A DNA stretch of 58,799 nucleotides from Hydrogenobacter sp. Lineage in GTDB: Bacteria > Aquificota > Aquificia > Aquificales > Aquificaceae. The notes under the pieces were generated by a model. It was not told the DNA's origin. It saw nothing but the letters and a program-made list of their open reading frames with translations, and searched no databases. Of this stretch, positions 8,777-17,023 are shown one piece after another (the stretch's first letter is position 1; the number at the start of each line of letters is the position of its first letter). The stretch covers positions 1 through 58,799 of the forward strand of contig JBEULM010000032.1 of the NCBI GenBank assembly GCA_041287335.1, in the 5' to 3' direction. The position numbers were made by a program, and so were the translations under genes.

Positions 8777-9321
8777 AGCTCTACTCCTTCAAATACCTCT
8801 GAAAGCTCCAGCTCAACGCCAAGAAGCGGGGACAGTATTTTTCCTTCTTCTTTTGCTTCCACAAGGAGCTCAAACCTGCCTTCTCTGTTTGTGTATATCT
8901 CAAGGCTCTTTTTTAATGGGTCCGCTATCCAGTATTCTTTCACGCCATACTTTTCATAGACTTCTTTTTTTATCCTGAGGTCATAGTATGCATTGGAAGG
9001 AGATAGCACTTCTACCACAAGCTCTGGAGCTCCATATATGCCCTTTGCGGTAAGTTTAGCCTTTGAATTCTTCAAAAGCACCACAAGGTCTGGCTGATAG
9101 GCGTTTCTCTCATCAAGGTATACATCCACAGGAGAAAAAAGCACAAGACCCTTTCTTTTCAGTTCCCTTCTGAGTATGCTGTATATATTTCCTAAGACCA
9201 TCTGGTGGTAGGGTATGGGCGCAGGGCTTATTACAAGCTCACCTTCTATCAACTGATAGGGACTTCCCTCCGGAAGCTTTTCATAGTCTTCTACTGTGTA
9301 TTTCCTTTCAAGAAGCTTCAT
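8773..9321 (-). CDS. Uma2-family (DUF820) PD-(D/E)XK nuclease-fold protein, first copy
   Basis: 182 residues with the same motif order as its neighbour: YTVEDYEKLPEGSPYQLIEGELV, YQPDLVVLL, LVVEVLSPSNAYYD, RIKKEVYEKYGVKEYWIADP. The core acidic residues and the later lysine are kept, so it is likely a folded and possibly active enzyme. Its ATG overlaps the stop codon of the molybdopterin subunit by four bases, and its own stop overlaps the next Uma2 start. The pair diverges mostly in residues 35-75. It could be a recent tandem duplication carried into the operon; a role in the operon is not shown. Confidence 0.86.
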   Translation of the reverse strand: MKLLERKYTVEDYEKLPEGSPYQLIEGELVISPAPIPYHQMVLGNIYSILRRELKRKGLVLFSPVDVYLDERNAYQPDLVVLLKNSKAKLTAKGIYGAPELVVEVLSPSNAYYDLRIKKEVYEKYGVKEYWIADPLKKSLEIYTNREGRFELLVEAKEEGKILSPLLGVELELSEVFEGVEL

Positions 9322-12152
9322 GGCTTATACCTCAGCACAGGCACCCATCTTTCTTTAATATAGTCCAGAGGCTCTACTCTAAACTGTGGATATGTCTCTG
9401 GCGTCTGGTCTTCCGCCTTATATACCTTTACCTTAGTGTCAAACCAAGCCAGGTGTCCTGTTATCGGGTCTCCGTAGTATATCTCCTTACCTCCTATCTT
9501 TATGCTGTGGGGTATTACATGGTTCAAGAGAAAACCTTCATGTCCTTCTTCAGCTTCTGGCTTAAGCCCCCATGCTCCCTGCATCTTACCTATGGCATTC
9601 CATGTCCATACAGAGTTTGGCTCTGTGGTTTCTGTTAAAAAGACCTGACACTTGACTTTGCCTATACGGGATTCTACCCACACCCAGTCTAAGTGCTTTA
9701 TACCAAGCTTTTCTGCGGTTTTTGGGTTCATGTACAGGTAGTTTCTTGAAGAAATCTGCCTGAGCCATGCGTTCTGAGAGTCCCAGGAGTGATACATCCA
9801 CTGAGGTCTTTGAGTAAAGGCATAAAGGGGATATTCCTTTCCGGAAACTTCCTCCTCAAAGGGTGGATACCAGAAGGGCAGTGGGTCAAAGTATTTTATT
9901 AGCCTTTCTCTTAGGATTGGGTCGTTGGGTGGCTGGTTCTTGCCTTCCCATAGTCCCTGTCCTGCAAGCCTGAAGGTCTGGAGGGTTTCAAGATAGAAGT
10001 TAAAGATGATGGGAGCCACCTTTTTCATAAAGCCTACGCTTACAGCCCACTCCTGATAGTCCTTATTAACATGCCTGTAATACCTCATATTTTCTGGCAG
10101 TTTGTAATAGAAAAAGCCCTTGTTCTTTATATACATCTCAAGCTGGTTAGGGTTTGGCTCTCCCACAAAGTGCTTGTCACCCTTTTTACCCCTCCAGCCT
10201 GCAAGGGCACCCACGCCAGGACGCACCTGCCAGTTTATGAGAAAGTCCTTAAAGTCTTTATACTTTCTTGAGCCATCAGGATTTACAAAGCCGGGCAGTT
10301 TAAGTCTTGAGCCAAGCTCCACCATCACATCACCCCATCCCTTCACATCGTAGCCGTTTTCTTTCGGGTCTATTATGGGATGCCTGAGAGCATCTACTGG
10401 ACCATCTACAGCGGAGGGCGGTCTGTCAAGAAGCGACAGAGCAAACCACTGCTCAAGATAGGTGGCATCTGGAAACACCAGGTCTGAGTATGCCACCTGC
10501 TCGCTATAAAAGGCGTCAATGGTTATAACCTTTGGTATGATGTAGTTGCCTGCATTGTCCGTGGCGGTAAGTGCTTCTATTATGTAAGGAATGTTCTGGG
10601 AAGAGTTCCAGGCCATGTTTGCCATGTAAATCATTAAAACCTCAATACCGTAGGGATTTTGCTGGTAAGCGGCAGGTATAACATTCTGGATACAGCCGTG
10701 GGCTGTCAGTGGAAACCACCAGCTGTAAGCCCAGTCTATCCTTATGGGATTGCCCTTCTCATCCACAAGGAGGTCATCGGGGTTTTGAGGATACCCAAGG
10801 TGAGGACCCGGATACACTTCTCCATACTTTATCTCATCAGGTTTTGAGATTTTGTAGGGCTTTGGAAGGTCCTCTATGTGTTTTGGATAAGGAGGCTTGT
10901 TCAAAAAGCCCCCGGGCACATCCACCACACCCAAAAGCATCATGAGCAAGAAAACAGTCCTTGCACTCTGAAAGCCATTGCTGTGAGAAGCCACACCCCT
11001 CATCATATGGAAAGAGACAGGTCTTCCTATAACTTTTTTATGTTTTCTGCCCCATACATCCGTCCACTCAATAGGTAGCTCTATGGGATGATAAAGGGCT
11101 ATGGTGCCCATTTCTTTGGCTATTCTTTCTATATCCTTAGCAGATATGCCCGTTATCCTTTCCACCTTTTCAGGGCTGTAGTCCTTTACCAGCCTTTCCG
11201 CAAAAAGGTCAAAGGCTGGTCTTACCCTGTAGCCTTCCGGTGTGGTAAACTCTCCTATTAATGCAGGCTCTAAGTCCTCAGGCACTATGCGGTCTGCCGG
11301 TTTAAAAGTGCCGGACTTTTTGTCAAAGACCATAGGCTTGCCTTCTTCGTTTCTGTAAAAGAGTCCGTCCTTTGAAGTGCCCGGTGCCTGAATTACAAGC
11401 CATGGAGCATTAGTGTATTCTTTGAGAAATTCCCAGTTTATGAGGTTATACTTGAAAAGCACATGCATAATGCCCATGAAGAAGGCACCATCTGTCCCGG
11501 GTTTTATAGGCACCCACTCGTCCGCCACCGCCCCATAACCCCAGCGGACAGGATTTACCACCACAAACTTTCCACCCTTACGTTTCATCTCTTGAATACC
11601 AAGCTTAAAGGGGTTTGATGAGTGGTCCTCCGCCACGCCTATGAGCATGAAGTATTTGGTGTTTTCAAAGTCCGCCTCACCAAACTCCCAGAAGGAGCCT
11701 CCTATGGAGTAAAGACCGCTCGCCGCAATATTTACAGAGCAAAAGCCACCGTGAGCTGCCCAATTAAAGGTTCCCAGCTGGCTTGAAAACCAGCCATTTA
11801 TAGCCTGCATCTGGTCCCTGCCTGTAAAGAAGGCAATCTTCTGAGGTCCCTTCTTCCTCGCCTCTTCCAACCACTGGACAGCTATTTCAAAGGCTTCTTC
11901 CCACTCTATCTCTTTGAACTGTCCTGAGCCTCTTGGTCCAACCCTTAGAAGAGGCTTTCTCAGCCTTGCAGGACTGTACTCTTTCATTATTCCAGAAGAA
12001 CCTTTCGCACAAAGTACTCCTTTATTGGTGGGGTGAGCGTCGTTTCCCTTTATGTAGGTTACCTTGTTGTTTCTCACATATACTTCTATACCGCACCTGC
12101 AGGCACACATATAACAGGTGCTGTATGTCTTTCTGTCGTAAAAACTACTCAT
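9318..12152 (-). CDS. soeA: Molybdopterin oxidoreductase catalytic subunit, SoeA/PsrA-like (putative sulfite dehydrogenase)
   Basis: 944 residues, DMSO-reductase family. The N-terminal [4Fe-4S] site is Cys13-X2-Cys16-X3-Cys20...Cys48 and begins directly at the N-terminus, so no Tat signal peptide is present and the enzyme should be cytoplasmic. The predicted Mo ligand is Cys138 in HGGFCSVNIA, as in PsrA/SoeA types and unlike the serine of DmsA. With a four-cluster subunit and a DmsC-type anchor this matches the SoeABC sulfite:quinone oxidoreductase layout of sulfur oxidisers; polysulfide/sulfur or another reductase is the main alternative. First gene of the operon, with AGGAGG before the ATG and inverted repeats upstream. 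Confidence 0.75.
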   Translation of the reverse strand: MSSFYDRKTYSTCYMCACRCGIEVYVRNNKVTYIKGNDAHPTNKGVLCAKGSSGIMKEYSPARLRKPLLRVGPRGSGQFKEIEWEEAFEIAVQWLEEARKKGPQKIAFFTGRDQMQAINGWFSSQLGTFNWAAHGGFCSVNIAASGLYSIGGSFWEFGEADFENTKYFMLIGVAEDHSSNPFKLGIQEMKRKGGKFVVVNPVRWGYGAVADEWVPIKPGTDGAFFMGIMHVLFKYNLINWEFLKEYTNAPWLVIQAPGTSKDGLFYRNEEGKPMVFDKKSGTFKPADRIVPEDLEPALIGEFTTPEGYRVRPAFDLFAERLVKDYSPEKVERITGISAKDIERIAKEMGTIALYHPIELPIEWTDVWGRKHKKVIGRPVSFHMMRGVASHSNGFQSARTVFLLMMLLGVVDVPGGFLNKPPYPKHIEDLPKPYKISKPDEIKYGEVYPGPHLGYPQNPDDLLVDEKGNPIRIDWAYSWWFPLTAHGCIQNVIPAAYQQNPYGIEVLMIYMANMAWNSSQNIPYIIEALTATDNAGNYIIPKVITIDAFYSEQVAYSDLVFPDATYLEQWFALSLLDRPPSAVDGPVDALRHPIIDPKENGYDVKGWGDVMVELGSRLKLPGFVNPDGSRKYKDFKDFLINWQVRPGVGALAGWRGKKGDKHFVGEPNPNQLEMYIKNKGFFYYKLPENMRYYRHVNKDYQEWAVSVGFMKKVAPIIFNFYLETLQTFRLAGQGLWEGKNQPPNDPILRERLIKYFDPLPFWYPPFEEEVSGKEYPLYAFTQRPQWMYHSWDSQNAWLRQISSRNYLYMNPKTAEKLGIKHLDWVWVESRIGKVKCQVFLTETTEPNSVWTWNAIGKMQGAWGLKPEAEEGHEGFLLNHVIPHSIKIGGKEIYYGDPITGHLAWFDTKVKVYKAEDQTPETYPQFRVEPLDYIKERWVPVLRYKP

Positions 12153-12199
12153 AGAAAAAACCTCCTGATTTAATAAAATACATCAGTATTAATAGCTCT

Positions 12200-12252
12200 A
12201 AAGTTTCAACTTTCTTATGAAATTATAAGAAGAGCTTATAGAAATTATAAGC
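12200..12252. promoter_or_regulatory. Cluster of three inverted repeats upstream of the Soe-like operon
   Basis: Three adjacent palindromic elements lie in the gap between two minus-strand genes: AAAGTT-TC-AACTTT (12200-12213), TCTTAT-N6-ATAAGA (12213-12230) and GCTTAT-N7-ATAAGC (12234-12252). The last two share the core CTTAT...AATT...ATAAG and are centred about 21.5 bp apart, roughly two helical turns, as expected for tandem binding of a dimeric regulator. The arms are AT-rich and no T-tract follows on the minus strand, so a terminator for the upstream gene is less likely. Target gene would be soeA. Confidence 0.5.
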
Positions 12253-12268
12253 TAAGCTTAAGTTTTCT

Positions 12269-13312
12269 TTAACTTTCCTCTTTCCAATATTCTTCAAAGG
12301 CTATCCAAGTTTTTGGGATTATATTATGAAGGTTTTCCCATTTTTTCATATATCTTTTGCGTTTATGGGCAGCTCTGTTGAGAGTAGCTCCGAACACCTC
12401 CTGTGCTTCCTCTTCATAGTCTTCCAACTTACCACAAATCAACGCCTTGCCCGCCATAGATCCAGAAAGTATGGCACTGGCTATACCTCCACCCGTTATG
12501 GGATGACAGAACCCTCCAGCATCACCTACTAAAAGCACATTTCCCCTGACAACATCTAAAAGCCCCTCTGCTGGTATCCAGCCTCCCGTTCTTGATACTA
12601 TACTGTGTTTTACTATACCTATGTCTAAAAGTTCTTTGATAAAGATCTTCAAACTTTCCATGACGTTTATTGGATAAACTGGATCTATACCCACACCTAC
12701 ATTGGCAAATCCACCCTTAGGAAATACCCATCCGTACCCGCCAGGTATGTAGTCTCTGAAGAATATGAGGAGATCCTTCTGCTCTTTCTTGAGTGGCATT
12801 TTAGCTTGAGCGGTAGTCAGAAACTCTTTTGTATGCTGACCAGTCAATTTAGCGACTCTTGAGTGTGGTCCGTCTGCACCCACTATTATGTCCGCTTTAA
12901 CCCAGAACTTTTCTCTGGTATCTATACTTTCAAGCCAGATCTTGCCTTCTTGAATACCCAAAAATATGGTGCGCAGAGAATATTCTGCACCGAACCTTTT
13001 AGCCAGTTGTGCTATATGATGATCGAAGATATCTCTGTTTAATACCAAACCCCTGGAATTCATGGTAATCACTTCCCCCCAAGGAGTGAAGTGAACCATA
13101 TCTTGAACCTCTTGAGAGATGCTATCTTTGGTAAAAAATTCTGGAAAGGAATTAAAGAGCTGTATGGGTACAAACTCTGCACACTGGACGGGAGTACCTA
13201 TCTCTCTCTTGAAATCGACCACCAATACGCTCGCACCTTCTTTTGCTAACGTGTAAGCGCACGAAGATCCTGCAGGACCACCACCCACTATGAGGATATC
13301 ATATTTCTTCAT
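12269..13312 (-). CDS. Geranylgeranyl-reductase-family FAD oxidoreductase
   Basis: 347 residues. Starts with an FAD-binding Rossmann motif (YDILIVGGGPAGSSCAYTL, residues 4-22), followed by a TPVQCAEFVP segment, the middle motif ADIIVGADGPHSRVAKL, and the second dinucleotide motif VLLVGDAGGFCHPITGGGI. This is the layout of the geranylgeranyl reductase / digeranylgeranylglycerophospholipid reductase family, which saturates isoprenoid double bonds. A plausible substrate is the menaquinone side chain, since thermophiles often have partly saturated quinones, but that is inference. The start overlaps the HU-like gene stop by 14 bp; it is the last gene of the pyrB operon. Confidence 0.8.
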   Translation of the reverse strand: MKKYDILIVGGGPAGSSCAYTLAKEGASVLVVDFKREIGTPVQCAEFVPIQLFNSFPEFFTKDSISQEVQDMVHFTPWGEVITMNSRGLVLNRDIFDHHIAQLAKRFGAEYSLRTIFLGIQEGKIWLESIDTREKFWVKADIIVGADGPHSRVAKLTGQHTKEFLTTAQAKMPLKKEQKDLLIFFRDYIPGGYGWVFPKGGFANVGVGIDPVYPINVMESLKIFIKELLDIGIVKHSIVSRTGGWIPAEGLLDVVRGNVLLVGDAGGFCHPITGGGIASAILSGSMAGKALICGKLEDYEEEAQEVFGATLNRAAHKRKRYMKKWENLHNIIPKTWIAFEEYWKEES

Positions 13313-13580
13313 TGAGCTTTTTGAGAAGTTTTTTTGAAGGTTTGAAACTTATCAGATACCTGTCTTCTATGTACATCTCTATACCCGTTTTTGGATTTTT
13401 AGTAAAACGTCCGTTCCGTCTTTTGAGTTTGAACACACCAAATCCTCTGATCTCCACCCTACCTTCTTCTGCTGTCTTCTGGACTATCCATGAAAGAACT
13501 TCCTCAACAAGTTTTTTTGCAACATCCAAAGATATATTGTGATCCTCCGAGAGCTTATTTATTATTTCCGACTTTCTCAC
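13299..13580 (-). CDS. HU/IHF-family DNA-binding protein
   Basis: 93 residues, the usual length for HU/IHF. Helical N-terminal half (MRKSEIINKLSEDHNISLDVAKKLVEEVL is the dimerisation body) and the family signature in VEIRGFGVFKLKRRNGRFTKNPKTG, where GFGVF and the arm with the RN-P-TG pattern contact the DNA minor groove. It compacts or bends DNA as a dimer. The start lies 26 bp inside the end of lptA and the stop 14 bp inside the next gene. Which of HU or IHF-alpha/beta it is cannot be decided from this sequence alone. Confidence 0.9.
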   Translation of the reverse strand: MRKSEIINKLSEDHNISLDVAKKLVEEVLSWIVQKTAEEGRVEIRGFGVFKLKRRNGRFTKNPKTGIEMYIEDRYLISFKPSKKLLKKLNEEI

Positions 13581-14007
13581 CTTTCTCCTCCACGTAAAAA
13601 GTCCTCACTCTCTTACCCTTACTTAAGGCTATTGCCCTGTCTTCTCTCTTATAGTACACTATCTCATCAGCTTCAACAAAGTTTTTATTATCTTCCACCT
13701 TTGCGTTTCCGTAAAGTTTTATCACATCACTTTGAAAATCGTATTCAGCTTTATCCGCAAAAGCTCTTCTGCTGCCTTCTATGTACTTCACGTGTCCCTC
13801 AGCTTCTGCCCTCTTTGCCTTTTTGTTTTCATCCAAGTATATGATCACCTTATCGGCTGTAAGCACACCGTTACCCTTTGTTAGCTTCACGTTACCCGTA
13901 TATACGATTTTATCTTTCTCGTAAGTCAGACTGTCCGCTTCCCCCAGTATAGGTTGGGAAAAGGCAACATAGACTGAAAAAAGCCACATGATCAGCAAAA
14001 TTATCAT
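13555..14007 (-). CDS. lptA: LptA/OstA-like lipopolysaccharide transport protein
   Basis: 150 residues with an N-terminal hydrophobic signal (about residues 2-18, ending near VAFSQP), then repeated short beta-strand units of the OstA fold: EADSLTYEKDKIVYTGNVKLTKGNGVLTADKV, then RAEAEGHVKYIEGSRRAFADKAEYD, then KLYGNAKVEDNKNFVEADEI. This periplasmic protein bridges inner-membrane LptC to outer-membrane LptD in LPS export. The start overlaps the lptC stop by four bases. It is a little shorter than the E. coli protein but covers the expected repeats. Confidence 0.82.
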   Translation of the reverse strand: MIILLIMWLFSVYVAFSQPILGEADSLTYEKDKIVYTGNVKLTKGNGVLTADKVIIYLDENKKAKRAEAEGHVKYIEGSRRAFADKAEYDFQSDVIKLYGNAKVEDNKNFVEADEIVYYKREDRAIALSKGKRVRTFYVEEKGEKVGNNK

Positions 14008-14501
14008 CCCATTCTCACCTTAGCTTTTTTAATTATAATCTTTAGGGGTCTTAGCTGCACTTGAAAGCCTGTGCCTGTCGTTTCTTTACTCCCTTCCCTC
14101 AAAAGTATATATCCGTCACCCCACACTTTACCTTCTTTGAGATCAAGTTCGGCTCTTTCTGTTCGTGCGTAAAAGTCTTCACCGAATAGTTCTACATTTC
14201 CTTCCACATATCCTCTGAGCGTATCTCTGTTTATAAAGGCTCTATCAGCCTCTATCCTTTCCTTATCGGTTTGCATAAGAGCGTTATTGAGCATCACGTC
14301 CCTGCCTTCTATGGAAAGACTTTTACCTTTCAACGTCCATTCAAATCCGGATTTGCCATATGCCCTTATACTTATATCCTGAGCGGTACCTTTATTTTCT
14401 TCTGTGCTCCTGGGAATATTTTGATAAGTTTCGTTCACATATAGATTCAAAAAAGTGAAAAGGACTATCAGCGACACACTAAACAGCAGTATTCTAATCA
14501 T
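14004..14501 (-). CDS. lptC: LptC-like LPS export protein
   Basis: 165 residues: one N-terminal transmembrane segment (about 3-20) followed by a periplasmic beta-jellyroll with the LptC pattern, including SEDISIRAYGKSG-like opening (DISIRAYGKSGFEWTLKGK), then ADRAFINRDTLRGYVEGNVELFGEDFYARTERAELD. LptC sits on the LptBFG transporter and hands LPS to LptA. It overlaps the pyrB stop by 8 bp and the lptA start by 4 bp, so the LPS genes are embedded in the pyrimidine operon. Assignment rests on order (lptC then lptA) and topology as much as on motifs. Confidence 0.78.
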   Translation of the reverse strand: MIRILLFSVSLIVLFTFLNLYVNETYQNIPRSTEENKGTAQDISIRAYGKSGFEWTLKGKSLSIEGRDVMLNNALMQTDKERIEADRAFINRDTLRGYVEGNVELFGEDFYARTERAELDLKEGKVWGDGYILLREGSKETTGTGFQVQLRPLKIIIKKAKVRMG

Positions 14502-15378
14502 CTTTTAAAGCTTTGTATAGCACAGCCATACGTGTATAAACCCCATTTTGTACCTGCCTTAGAATAAGGGATTTTTCAGAGTAAACTACGTTGGCGTCTA
14601 TATCCACGTTTAGGTTGACGGGACCAGGGTGCATGAAGTAGCCCTTCAGTTTATTGTGACGCTCTAATGTAAGTCCGAACTGTGAAAAGTAACTTTCTTT
14701 TGACGGTACGTACCTCTCTTTAAATCTTTCCTCTTGAAGTCTCAAGCATATTACCAGATCAGCCCAACTTAAAGCATCTTCGTAATTATCAAAAACCATT
14801 TCCACACCGAAAGGTTTGAGATCCTCCGGTATAAGGGTTTTTGGTCCAAACACACCTACCTTTGCAGAATACATGTTGAAGAGATAAGATCCTGACCTGA
14901 ATACCCTGCTGTGAGCTATGTCACCTACGTATAAAACCCTAAGTCCCTCCACAGACCCGTAAACTTCCATAGCGGTGTAGAGATCTAAAAGTCCTTGCGT
15001 AGGATGCTGGTGAGTACCATCACCAGCATTTATGAGCGATATACCCTCGTCAAGATAGGCACTGTAAGGGAAAAGTACAAAAGGCACTCTAAAGACTAAA
15101 GCTTTGAAGCCCAAGGAAGACAAAGTCCTTATAGTATCGTAAAAGGTTTCCCCCTTTTCTAATGATGTTTCTTTAGTTCCCGCAAAATAAGTCCTGAGAG
15201 AAAGGTTTCTGCAAGCTTTCTCAAAAGATAGCCTTGTTCTCGTTGAACTCTCCAAAAATAGGAGAGCTACATCTCCTTCAAGCACTTCTCGTCTGCCAGC
15301 TTTAAACTCCGTAAAAAGCCTAAAAAGCTCATCTACTTCATCTTTTGTGAGGTTAAAAACGCTTATAAGGTGTTTCAT
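14494..15378 (-). CDS. pyrB: Aspartate carbamoyltransferase catalytic subunit
   Basis: Second step of pyrimidine synthesis: carbamoyl phosphate plus aspartate to carbamoyl aspartate. 294 residues. Carbamoyl-phosphate loop FLESSTRTRLSFEKA (about 42-56), HQHPTQGLLDLYT (His and Gln substrate contacts), the domain-linking VLYVGDIAHSRVFRS, and near the C-terminus the HPGPVNLNVDID loop. All catalytic motifs are present. First gene of a five-gene minus operon. A TATACT box at 15389-15394 ends 10 bp before the ATG, so the transcript is predicted to be almost leaderless. Confidence 0.95.
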   Translation of the reverse strand: MKHLISVFNLTKDEVDELFRLFTEFKAGRREVLEGDVALLFLESSTRTRLSFEKACRNLSLRTYFAGTKETSLEKGETFYDTIRTLSSLGFKALVFRVPFVLFPYSAYLDEGISLINAGDGTHQHPTQGLLDLYTAMEVYGSVEGLRVLYVGDIAHSRVFRSGSYLFNMYSAKVGVFGPKTLIPEDLKPFGVEMVFDNYEDALSWADLVICLRLQEERFKERYVPSKESYFSQFGLTLERHNKLKGYFMHPGPVNLNVDIDANVVYSEKSLILRQVQNGVYTRMAVLYKALKDD

Positions 15379-15421
15379 CGGTAGTTATAGTATATCAGAA
15401 AGTGTATATCCGAAACTACCG
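15379..15421. promoter_or_regulatory. Inverted repeat between pyrB and dnaJ
   Basis: Perfect 8-bp arms CGGTAGTT (15379-15386) and AACTACCG (15414-15421) are separated by 27 bp. One arm touches the pyrB start codon and the other covers the expected -35 area of the pyrB promoter, with the -10 box (15389-15394, minus strand) between them. The layout would suit an operator pair or a cruciform controlling pyrB; no known consensus is matched. Confidence 0.4.
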
Positions 15422-15427
15422 GAAAAC

Positions 15428-15456
15428 TTGACAATAACATACTAAAGTTTAATATA
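15428..15456 (+). promoter_or_regulatory. Predicted promoter of dnaJ
   Basis: A consensus -35 TTGACA (15428-15433) is followed after 17 bp by AATATA (15451-15456); TATAAA two bases later is an alternative -10. A strong Shine-Dalgarno AAAGGAGG lies at 15467-15474 before the dnaJ ATG at 15480. No CIRCE element and no clear HAIR (HspR) inverted repeat is seen. Confidence 0.55.
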
Positions 15457-15479
15457 AATATGATGTAAAGGAGGAAAAC

Positions 15480-16622
15480 ATGGCACAGTCTGCAAAGAAG
15501 GATTACTACGAGATCTTAGGTGTACCCAGAAATGCAACACAAGAAGATATAAAAAAGGCTTATAGGAGGCTTGCAAGAAAGTATCATCCCGACTTTAACA
15601 AAGATCCGCAAGCTCAAGAAAAGTTTAAGGAGATAAACGAAGCCTATCAGATACTTTCAGATCCTGAAAAGAGGAAGCTTTACGATCAGTACGGACATTC
15701 TGCTTTTTCTGCACAGGGAGGTGAAGGTTTTGCTCAAGAAGTCTTCAGCACAAACATAGGTGACATACTTGAGGAAGTTTTCCGAGGTTTTGGCTTTGAA
15801 GATATCTTTGAGAGGGCAACCAGGGAAAGAAGAAAAGCTTACAAAAGACCGATAAAGGGTGAAGACATTTACTACACAGCGCAGATCACCCTTGAAGAAG
15901 CTTTTACAGGTACCACTGTAAAGATACCGCTACTTCGTGAAGTGGCGTGCGATGTATGTCAGGGAAGTGGATACGATCGGTCTAAGGGTGAAAGGGTATG
16001 CCCTACCTGCGGAGGTAGGGGAGAAATATACCAAAGGCAGTTTTTCGTTACCATATCCCAGACATGTCCGACTTGTGCAGGTGAAGGTATCATAAGGGAT
16101 ATATGTTCTAAGTGTAAAGGTAGGGGAAGCTTACCGATAAAAGAAGAGCTTACCGTCCGTATACCACCTGGTGTGGACAACGGTTCTAAGATACTCTTTG
16201 AAGGCAGAGGGCATGCGGGAAAAAACGGCGGTCCTTATGGCGATCTTTACGTAGTAGTGAAGGTTCTACCACACAAGATTTTTGAGAGGAAAGGCGATAA
16301 CCTTTACGTAGATGTGAATGTTAAATTTACAGAGGCTGTTCTTGGAACCGAGATAGACGTTCCTACTTTGTCCGGAGATAAGATAAAGGTAAAGATACCA
16401 CCCGGTACTAAGGAAGGTGATATAATTCGTGTTTCAGATCAGGGCATGCCAAAACTTAGGGGGAACTCAAAAGGTGACCTTTTCGTTCGTGTACACATAG
16501 ATGTACCAAAGTTAGGTCTTATGGACAAAATGTTCGGAAACGGAAAAAGAATAAAACACATACTTGAGGAACTTGACAAACTGCTTCCTGAACCCAGCAG
16601 AATAAAGGAGAGGGAAACATGA
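15480..16622 (+). CDS. dnaJ: Chaperone DnaJ (type I Hsp40)
   Basis: 380 residues, typical for DnaJ. J domain at 7-72 with the HPD motif (36-38) that stimulates the DnaK ATPase; a short, glycine-poor G/F linker (about 75-90); a zinc-finger domain with four repeats [32 protein letters not shown]; then the substrate-binding C-terminal domains. No dnaK or grpE lies nearby. The last four bases overlap the start of the MerR-type regulator, a dnaJ-hspR order also known from other bacteria. Confidence 0.96.
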   Translation: MAQSAKKDYYEILGVPRNATQEDIKKAYRRLARKYHPDFNKDPQAQEKFKEINEAYQILSDPEKRKLYDQYGHSAFSAQGGEGFAQEVFSTNIGDILEEVFRGFGFEDIFERATRERRKAYKRPIKGEDIYYTAQITLEEAFTGTTVKIPLLREVACDVCQGSGYDRSKGERVCPTCGGRGEIYQRQFFVTISQTCPTCAGEGIIRDICSKCKGRGSLPIKEELTVRIPPGVDNGSKILFEGRGHAGKNGGPYGDLYVVVKVLPHKIFERKGDNLYVDVNVKFTEAVLGTEIDVPTLSGDKIKVKIPPGTKEGDIIRVSDQGMPKLRGNSKGDLFVRVHIDVPKLGLMDKMFGNGKRIKHILEELDKLLPEPSRIKERET

Positions 16623-17023
16623 AAGAGAGGAAAAGGTATTATACCATAGGTGTGGTTGCACAAATGTACAGCATTCATCCACAAACTCTTAGACTTTACG
16701 AAAAAGAGGGACTTTTAAAACCATCAAGAACAAAAGGTAAAACGAGGCATTATACGGACGAAGATCTCCAGAAATTGGAGTTCATACTCACGCTTACCAG
16801 GGATCTCGGTGTTAATTTGGCAGGCGTTGATGTGATACTTCGTATGAAGGAGCAGATGGAGGAAATGGAAAGGCAGATAGAGAAACTCGTTGAGTTCATA
16901 CAGAAGGAGATGTCTAAAATATACGGTGAAGACGAAAATATAAAATCCATAGTACTTTCGGAGAGGAAAAAGGTCGTAAGGATACAGGATATAATAGGGA
17001 AGAATGAAAGTAAGAGAGACTGA
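16619..17023 (+). CDS. hspR: MerR-family regulator, HspR-like
   Basis: 134 residues: N-terminal MerR winged helix ([31 protein letters not shown], about 8-38, then TRHYTDEDL), followed by a coiled-coil segment (about 78-105, rich in Glu/Lys). HspR represses dnaK/dnaJ-type heat-shock genes in several phyla and often lies directly after dnaJ, as here with ATGA overlap. No cysteine metal site is visible in the C-terminal part, so a metal-sensing MerR is unlikely. Probably autoregulates this operon; its operator could not be identified with confidence. Confidence 0.85.
   Translation: MKERKRYYTIGVVAQMYSIHPQTLRLYEKEGLLKPSRTKGKTRHYTDEDLQKLEFILTLTRDLGVNLAGVDVILRMKEQMEEMERQIEKLVEFIQKEMSKIYGEDENIKSIVLSERKKVVRIQDIIGKNESKRD

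Noticed and set aside
9318-12152. Calling the molybdenum enzyme DmsA
   Set aside because: DmsA has a Ser Mo ligand and normally a Tat signal; this protein has Cys138 and no signal peptide.
12213-12252. Rho-independent terminator after the geranylgeranyl-reductase-like gene
   Set aside because: Stems are AT-rich, only 6 bp, and no T-run follows on the transcribed strand.
15421-15479. CIRCE or HAIR heat-shock operator before dnaJ
   Set aside because: No TTAGCACTC-N9-GAGTGCTAA and no CTTGAGT-N7-ACTCAAG pattern is present; CTTGAC...CTAAAG is too weak a match.
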